15,583 bases of DNA, from the NCBI GenBank assembly GCA_945860335.1, contig CAMAQW010000018.1:1-15583 (forward strand). The letters are read 5' to 3'. This document shows, in pieces, positions 1 through 5,010 of this stretch. The notes under the pieces were generated by a model. That model did not search any database. It saw only the letters and a program-made list of their open reading frames with translations, and was not told where the DNA came from. Within the stretch, counting starts at the first letter, position 1. Every line of letters begins with the position of its first letter. The position numbers and the translations under genes are program-made. Origin of the DNA: Sediminibacterium ginsengisoli. GTDB taxonomy: Bacteria > Bacteroidota > Bacteroidia > Chitinophagales > Chitinophagaceae.

Positions 1-2004
1 GATGATGTTTCTTTCGTTGAAACGACTGCAACATCTGCAAAATTGGGTGCTATGTTTACCATTACCCAAGATAATACAGGGCTTGTAACGATTACACCAA
101 ATGGTGAAGGTGTTGCAAGTTTTGAAATTGCATACGGACATGGAACCGCAGGTCCTGTAAAGGTTTTACCTGGTGGTAGCACTTCAAAAGTGTATCCAGA
201 AGGTGTATACGATGTAAAAATTACAGGTACAAACCTTGCTGGTGTTTCTACAACTGTAACTCAAAAGTTAACAGTAACTTTTAGAGCGCCAGAAAATTTA
301 GAGGTAACAGCAGTTATTGATCCTGCTAACAAATACAAAGTAAATGTTTCTGCAAAAGCATTGTATGAAACTTTCTTCCAGGTTTATTTTGGAGATGTTA
401 CCAATGAAGTACCTACTAATTTTTTAGAAGGACAAACAATTTCTAAAACCTATGCTAAAACTGGCTCTTACACGGTAAGAGTGGTGGCATTAAGTGGTGG
501 CGCTGCAACAACAACATTTACAAAAGTGATTACGATTGTAGATCCTGTTGTGCTTCCAGTAACTTTTGAATCTACTTCTATCAACTACGCATGGAATGAC
601 TTTAGCGGTGGTAATGTAACTGTGGTAGCAAACCCGCATAGCAATGCTGCTAATAATTCTACTCGTGTTGCTAAGATGGTAAAAAATGCAGGTGATCCTT
701 GGGGTGGAAGTTGGATTGGTCTTGGAGGCCCAATCGACTTTTCTGCAAACAAAGTGTTTCGTATGAAAGTGTTTTCACCAAGAGTAGGCGCTAAAGTGCT
801 TCTTAAAGTTGAAAATGCTGGTAACGGATCTATTGCATTTGAAAAAGAAGTGCTAACAACAGTTGCTAATGCATGGGAAGACTTAGCATTCGATTACAGA
901 ACTATTAATACTTCTAATGCATATCATAACATCGTTGTAATTTTTGATAACGGAACGCCTGGTGACGGATCTGCTAATTTCACTTTTTACATGGATGATA
1001 TTAGATTAACAGATGCAATGCCTAATTCTAAAATAGATTTACCTGTTACATTTGATGTGGCTGGTGTTAACTATACGGTAACTGACTTTGGAAACAACCA
1101 AACAGTTGATGCAGTTGACCCAACCAATGCAAATAACAAAGTTAAAAAAACAACCAAAGTAAATGGTGCAGAAACTTGGGCAGGAACTACCATTGGTACC
1201 AATACTGGTTTTGCAACCGCTATTCCTTTAACGGCTGCAGCTTCACAAATGAGTGTAAGGGTGTATTCTCCAGCAGCTGGAATTAAAGTTTTATTGAAAG
1301 TAGAAGACCACACAAATAATCAACGTTCTGTAGAAACCTTTGCAACAACTACAACAGCAGGTGAGTGGGAAACATTGATTTTTGATTTTAACAATCAAGC
1401 GCCTGGTACTGCTGCATTTAATGCAACCTATACGTACACTATGGCCTCTATTTTCTTTGATTTTGGAAATAGCGGAAACGGCAAAGTGTTTTACTGGGAT
1501 GATGTTAAAAAATTAGCAACCAACTACGTAGAAACTTTAGGTCTTCCATTAACATTTGAATCTAATTCACTTACCTACACTTTCAATGATTTTGATGGTG
1601 GTGTTGCAACGGTTGTTAACAATCCGCAATCTGGTGGAAGTAACACAAGTGCTAAAGTGGGCAAGATGGTTAAAAATGCAGGTCAAATTTGGGGTGGAAG
1701 CTGGATTGGTTTAGCAGCTCCAATTGATTTCTCAACCAAGAAAACATTTAAAGTAAAAGTATTTTCTCCAAGAGTAGGTGCAAAGCTTTTATTAAAAGTT
1801 GAAAACCAAAGCAACGGTGGCATTAGTTTTGAAAAAGAAGCAGTAACAACGGTTGCTGGTGCTTGGGAAACATTAACGTTTGATTACAGTGCAATCAATA
1901 CATCAAATACCTATCAAAAAATCGTTTTGATTTTTGATTTAGGAACGGTGGGTGATGGCTCTGCAAACTTTACGTTCTTATTTGATGATATCACCTTAAA
2001 TTAA
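1..2004 (+). CDS. PKD-domain surface glycan-binding protein with three CBM-like modules (5' partial)
   Basis: The frame is open from base 1, so the start and any signal peptide lie upstream; 667 codons are visible. Numbering from base 1, residues about 15-98 and 99-180 look like two PKD/Ig-type beta-sandwich domains (the second ends in SYTVRVVAL, typical PKD). They are followed by three modules of about 150-160 residues (from residues 185, 347 and 515), each opening with LP(V/L)TF and containing a W(G/A)G motif, an (F/Y)SP..G.K.LLKVE strand and a closing DD. Similar modules occur beside GH16 enzymes in Bacteroidota laminarin loci and look like galactose-binding-fold CBMs; this is from memory of the family. 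No catalytic motif is visible. The protein is the first visible gene of the GH16 operon, 19 bases before the next gene, so a surface role binding beta-glucan is inferred. It could equally bind another polysaccharide. Confidence 0.75.
   Translation, partial: DDVSFVETTATSAKLGAMFTITQDNTGLVTITPNGEGVASFEIAYGHGTAGPVKVLPGGSTSKVYPEGVYDVKITGTNLAGVSTTVTQKLTVTFRAPENLEVTAVIDPANKYKVNVSAKALYETFFQVYFGDVTNEVPTNFLEGQTISKTYAKTGSYTVRVVALSGGAATTTFTKVITIVDPVVLPVTFESTSINYAWNDFSGGNVTVVANPHSNAANNSTRVAKMVKNAGDPWGGSWIGLGGPIDFSANKVFRMKVFSPRVGAKVLLKVENAGNGSIAFEKEVLTTVANAWEDLAFDYRTINTSNAYHNIVVIFDNGTPGDGSANFTFYMDDIRLTDAMPNSKIDLPVTFDVAGVNYTVTDFGNNQTVDAVDPTNANNKVKKTTKVNGAETWAGTTIGTNTGFATAIPLTAAASQMSVRVYSPAAGIKVLLKVEDHTNNQRSVETFATTTTAGEWETLIFDFNNQAPGTAAFNATYTYTMASIFFDFGNSGNGKVFYWDDVKKLATNYVETLGLPLTFESNSLTYTFNDFDGGVATVVNNPQSGGSNTSAKVGKMVKNAGQIWGGSWIGLAAPIDFSTKKTFKVKVFSPRVGAKLLLKVENQSNGGISFEKEAVTTVAGAWETLTFDYSAINTSNTYQKIVLIFDLGTVGDGSANFTFLFDDITLN
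553..1011 (+). repeat. CBM-like module A
   Basis: First of three homologous coding modules, 153 codons. It aligns without gaps to module C, with 104 of 153 residues identical by hand count. Shared blocks include KMVKNAG, GGSWIGL, KVFSPRVGAK and GDGSANFTF. Confidence 0.85.
1039..1515 (+). repeat. CBM-like module B (divergent)
   Basis: Middle module. It shares the LPVTF opening, the SPAAGIKVLLKVE strand and the FYWDD ending with A and C, but most other positions differ and it has small insertions. WGGSWIG is replaced by WAGTTIG. Confidence 0.75.
1543..2001 (+). repeat. CBM-like module C
   Basis: Third module, running to the stop codon and exactly the same length as module A (153 codons). It is far closer to A than to its neighbour B. 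Confidence 0.85.
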
Positions 2005-2023
2005 TTTGATAAAACCTACAATT

Positions 2024-2920
2024 ATGAAAAATAATTTTAAATATATTGTTGCGGTTTTGTTTATCACAACTATTGGTTTTGTTTCTTGTGAAAAAACCGA
2101 ATATAGTTTTGGTAATATTAAAACGCCAACAGGCTTAACACTGACTACCGCAGTAGTAGGTGTAGATGCTACAAACCCTAATGGTAATGGTACAGGAACT
2201 GTAACCATTACTGCTAAAGCAACAGATGCTTTAACCTATAATGTTGATTTTGGTGATGGCAAAACACAAGTGATTCCTTCTGGAACCATTACGTATAAAT
2301 ATGCAACACCTGGTGTTAATGACTACACCATTACCGTTCGTGCCGTTGGTACAGGTGGTGCTATTTCTGTAATCAGTAAAAAAGTAACTGTATTTGTTGC
2401 CTTTACTATACCGCAAGCCATTTTAGATGCGCTTACCGGAACGGGTTCACGCACTTGGATTACAGATAAAGATGCGCCAGGTCATTTTGGTGTAGGACCT
2501 TCAGACGCTTTTGATGCTATCTGGTATGCAGCTACTCCTAATTCTAGAGAAGCTTGTGCCTATGATGACGAAATTACTTTTTCTAAAGATGCACTTAATA
2601 ATATTTCAATGACCATCAATAATAAGGGTCAGTCATTTTCTATTGGAGCTGCTAGTAGTTTTTACGGATTTAGCGGTGGTGATGCATGTTTTAACATTGT
2701 TACGACAGGTGCTAAAAAATTAGCATTTATGGATGCTACTTCTGCGTCTACACCAGCGGTATCAACTCGAATTCAATTTATGGTTCCTGGTAATGGTATC
2801 ATCAATTTTGGAACTGGTGGTACAACCTATGAAATTTTGAGTGCAACAGCTACGAGTATTCATTTAAGAAATATTGGTGCAGATGGTAATTCATGGTATC
2901 AAAAATTAAAGGCAAAATAA
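2024..2920 (+). CDS. PKD-domain lipoprotein, putative surface glycan-binding protein
   Basis: 298 residues. The ATG at 2024 is chosen over an in-frame TTG at 2006 because it opens directly onto a lipoprotein signal peptide (KNNFKYIVAVLF...), with the lipobox ending FVSC and Cys22 as lipidation site. Residues about 33-127 form a PKD domain (YNVDFGDGK, then YTITVRAVG). Residues about 128-298 form a separate domain rich in aromatics (HFGVGP, WYAA, YDDEITF, ending WYQKL) with no catalytic signature I recognise. Domains of this kind accompany GH16 genes in Bacteroidota loci, so a second glycan-binding role at the cell surface is likely, but that is inference. The gene sits 19 bases after the upstream PKD/CBM gene and 10 bases before the GH16 lipoprotein, consistent with one operon. 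Confidence 0.75.
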   Translation: MKNNFKYIVAVLFITTIGFVSCEKTEYSFGNIKTPTGLTLTTAVVGVDATNPNGNGTGTVTITAKATDALTYNVDFGDGKTQVIPSGTITYKYATPGVNDYTITVRAVGTGGAISVISKKVTVFVAFTIPQAILDALTGTGSRTWITDKDAPGHFGVGPSDAFDAIWYAATPNSREACAYDDEITFSKDALNNISMTINNKGQSFSIGAASSFYGFSGGDACFNIVTTGAKKLAFMDATSASTPAVSTRIQFMVPGNGIINFGTGGTTYEILSATATSIHLRNIGADGNSWYQKLKAK

Positions 2921-2930
2921 TTATTAGACT

Positions 2931-3956
2931 GTGCGTTTAAATTATTTATTGTTGATTTTATGTACAAGTGCATCATCTTTTTGGGCATGCTCAAAAGGTG
3001 ATGCACCTGTTGTAAATCCTGCACCCACCAATTTAACAGTTACTGCAACAGTTAGTACTGACAATAGTGGCAATGTAAATTTTGTAGCGTCTGCTACAAA
3101 TGCAACTACGTATGAATATGATTTTGGAAACGGTATTTTTCAAACGGTACCTACTGGTACTGTAATGTATAAATATCCGGCATCTGGTAATTACACCGTT
3201 AACGTTATTGCAAAAAATACTGCAGGAAAAACAATATCTAAATCAGTTGATGTTTCAGTGACTGTGGCGCAGTCGTTAATCTGGTCCGATGAATTTGATG
3301 CGCCGGGGGCTCCTAATCCTGCAAAATGGAATTATGACCTTGGTGCAGGTGGATGGGGTAACCAAGAGTTGCAGTATTATACCAACAGAACTGATAATGC
3401 CATTGTATCCAATGGTACTTTAAAGATCATTGCTAAAAAAGAAAATTATAGTGGAAGTGCTTACACTTCTGCTAGGCTTCTAACAAAAGATAAGTTTTCA
3501 TTTAAGTACGGTAAAATTGAAGTGCGTGCAAAAATGCCAGTGGGTATTGGAACTTGGCCTGCTGCATGGATGCTGGGTAACAATATCAATACGGTTAACT
3601 GGCCCAATTGTGGCGAAATTGATATCGTAGAACACAAGGGTAGTGACGTCAACAAAATATATGGCACCCTTCATTATCCAGGTAATTTTGGGGGTAATGC
3701 AGTTGGGGGAACTAAGGTTATTACAGGTGCTAACTCCGAATTTCATGTATATGCTTGTGAGTGGACAGCGCTTTCCATCAAATTTTACATAGATGGAGCA
3801 CTATATTTCACTTTTGCCAACAATAATACCTTGCCTTTCAATCAAAACTTTTTTGTGCTTTTGAATTTAGCCATGGGTGGAACATTTGGAGGGCCTATCG
3901 ATTCAGGTTTTACCACTGCCACCTACGAGGTGGACTATGTGCGGGTGTTTCAGTAG
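2931..3956 (+). CDS. PKD-GH16 lipoprotein, probable endo-beta-1,3-glucanase (laminarinase-type)
   Basis: 341 residues. The start is GTG: an in-frame TAG lies at 2925-2927, only one codon intervenes, and the GTG leads straight into a signal peptide ending FWAC (lipid Cys20). Residues about 31-112 are a PKD domain (YEYDFGNG, YTVNVIAKN) resembling that of the preceding gene. Residues about 115-341 are a full GH16 jelly-roll: WSDEFD at the start, WGNQELQYYT, then the active-site motif GEIDIVE at 228-234, giving nucleophile Glu229, Asp231 and acid/base Glu234. The E-x-D-x-x-E spacing is the laminarinase/beta-agarase type, and the rest of the sequence resembles beta-1,3- or beta-1,3-1,4-glucanases. 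The family cleaves internal beta-glucan bonds with retention. Lipid anchoring plus PKD suggests action at the cell surface. Exact substrate is not provable from sequence. Confidence 0.88.
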   Translation: MRLNYLLLILCTSASSFWACSKGDAPVVNPAPTNLTVTATVSTDNSGNVNFVASATNATTYEYDFGNGIFQTVPTGTVMYKYPASGNYTVNVIAKNTAGKTISKSVDVSVTVAQSLIWSDEFDAPGAPNPAKWNYDLGAGGWGNQELQYYTNRTDNAIVSNGTLKIIAKKENYSGSAYTSARLLTKDKFSFKYGKIEVRAKMPVGIGTWPAAWMLGNNINTVNWPNCGEIDIVEHKGSDVNKIYGTLHYPGNFGGNAVGGTKVITGANSEFHVYACEWTALSIKFYIDGALYFTFANNNTLPFNQNFFVLLNLAMGGTFGGPIDSGFTTATYEVDYVRVFQ

Positions 3957-3976
3957 AATTTTAATACAATTAATTT

Positions 3977-4786
3977 ATGCGTACGTTTCGAAATATAGCA
4001 TTGGTTTTGTTTTTTTCATTTGTAGCTACTATTACTCAAGCTCAAAAAAGAACATACACCAAATTGGTATGGCAAGATAATTTTTCGGTAAACGGTTTGC
4101 CGGATTCTTCAAAATGGGGTTATGATATTGGGACAGGATGTCCCAGAATTTGTGGTTGGGGTAATAATGAGGCTCAATATTATACAGGAGCGCGCAAAGA
4201 AAATGCACGTGTAGAAAATGGGTATTTAATTATCGAAGCACACAAAGAAAAATTTGAAGGTGCGAATTATACATCTGCCAGACTGGTTACAAAAAACAAG
4301 GGTGATTGGAAATATGGCCGACTTGTAATAAGGGCTCAAATACCTACTGGTAAAGGGTTGTGGCCTGCTGGGTGGATTTTACCAACAAATAAAGTGTATG
4401 GTGAGTGGCCTAAAAGTGGCGAGGTAGATATTTTAGAAGCAGTTGGTTTTGCACCCGACTCTGCATTTGGAAGCGTTCATACTGAGCGTTACAATGGCAT
4501 GATTGGAACACAAAGAACAGCTTCATTAATTGTTCCAAATTTATCTACCCAGTTTCATGATTATGAAATTGAGTGGACGCCTGAAAAAATTGATTTTTAC
4601 ATTGACAACAAATTATACAACACTTTCAAAAATGAGCATACTGGTTCAGGTGCTTGGCCATTTGATCAATCCTTTCATTTGATTTTGAATATTGCTGTTG
4701 GTGGAAATTTAGGTGGCAAATTTGGAATAAACGATGCCATTTTCCCGGCACAAATGAAGGTAGACTGGGTGAGAGTGTTTCAATAG
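3977..4786 (+). CDS. secreted GH16 glycoside hydrolase, probable beta-glucanase
   Basis: 269 residues, essentially one GH16 domain after a signal peptide (cleavage probably after TQA, residue 22). There is no lipobox cysteine, so a soluble periplasmic or secreted enzyme is expected, unlike the lipid-anchored GH16 just upstream. Visible landmarks are LVWQDNF, CGWGNNEAQYYTG, the catalytic GEVDILE at 148-154 (nucleophile Glu149, Asp151, acid/base Glu154) and the terminal VDWVRVFQ. Cys55 and Cys59 lie in a loop before the WGN motif and could form a disulfide. It follows the PKD-GH16 gene by 20 bases and is the last gene before a strong terminator. The two GH16 enzymes are clear paralogues, but they share motifs rather than long identical stretches, so the duplication is not recent. 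Laminarin or mixed-linkage glucan is the most likely substrate class. Confidence 0.88.
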   Translation: MRTFRNIALVLFFSFVATITQAQKRTYTKLVWQDNFSVNGLPDSSKWGYDIGTGCPRICGWGNNEAQYYTGARKENARVENGYLIIEAHKEKFEGANYTSARLVTKNKGDWKYGRLVIRAQIPTGKGLWPAGWILPTNKVYGEWPKSGEVDILEAVGFAPDSAFGSVHTERYNGMIGTQRTASLIVPNLSTQFHDYEIEWTPEKIDFYIDNKLYNTFKNEHTGSGAWPFDQSFHLILNIAVGGNLGGKFGINDAIFPAQMKVDWVRVFQ

Positions 4787-4824
4787 ATAAAGCCCCCCAA
4801 TTTTGTTTAGGTCTGTTTTTGGTT

Positions 4825-4852
4825 AATGCCGGATAATAATCCGGCATTTTTT
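4825..4852 (+). terminator. intrinsic terminator ending the GH16 operon
   Basis: A perfect 10-bp stem (4825-4834 AATGCCGGAT with 4839-4848 ATCCGGCATT), a 4-base AATA loop and a T run at 4847-4852. It begins 38 bases after the GH16 stop codon and separates the beta-glucan genes from the amylase operon. Confidence 0.9.
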
Positions 4853-4927
4853 ATGTATTAAAATAAATTTTTCTATTAAAAATCAACCAAAAACATATTA
4901 TAAAAAAATAAATAAGATATCGTCTCG

Positions 4928-4958
4928 TTTCTACATAAAGTAAAATGAGTTAAATTTA
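4928..4958 (+). promoter_or_regulatory. weak candidate promoter for the GH13-sus operon
   Basis: The Bacteroidota consensus is TTTG near -33 and TAnnTTTG near -7. Here TTTC (4928-4931) is followed after 19 bases by TAAATTTA (4951-4958), one mismatch in each element. In such AT-rich DNA a match of this quality can arise by chance. Its placement after a terminator and before the first gene of an operon is the main support. Confidence 0.25.
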
Positions 4959-4962
4959 CTTC

Positions 4963-4977
4963 GTGTAATTATTACAC
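4963..4977. promoter_or_regulatory. perfect 15-base palindrome, candidate operator
   Basis: GTGTAAT-T-ATTACAC is a perfect inverted repeat with a one-base centre, ending 33 bases before the amylase ATG in the only sizeable intergenic gap of the window. It has no T run, and a one-base loop cannot form a stable hairpin, so a site for a dimeric regulator is more likely than a terminator. No regulator gene is present to pair it with. Confidence 0.4.
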
Positions 4978-5010
4978 ATTTGGTCCACGATGCCAAACTA
5001 ACGCTTGTTT

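Noticed and set aside
43..45. ATG at 43 as the start of the first gene
   Set aside because: The frame is open from base 1, the protein before it reads plausibly as domain sequence, and no signal peptide follows this ATG.
553..2001. Module repeats as a CRISPR array or mobile element
   Set aside because: The repeats are about 150 codons long, in frame and protein-coding, without spacers, terminal inverted repeats or a transposase.
2006..2023. TTG at 2006 as the start of the small PKD lipoprotein
   Set aside because: It would add six residues in front of a good lipoprotein signal peptide that already begins at ATG 2024.
4853..5010. Small RNA or riboswitch in the intergenic gap before the amylase
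   Set aside because: Apart from the 15-base palindrome and AT-rich DNA, I see no stable stem-loop set and no second terminator before the ATG.
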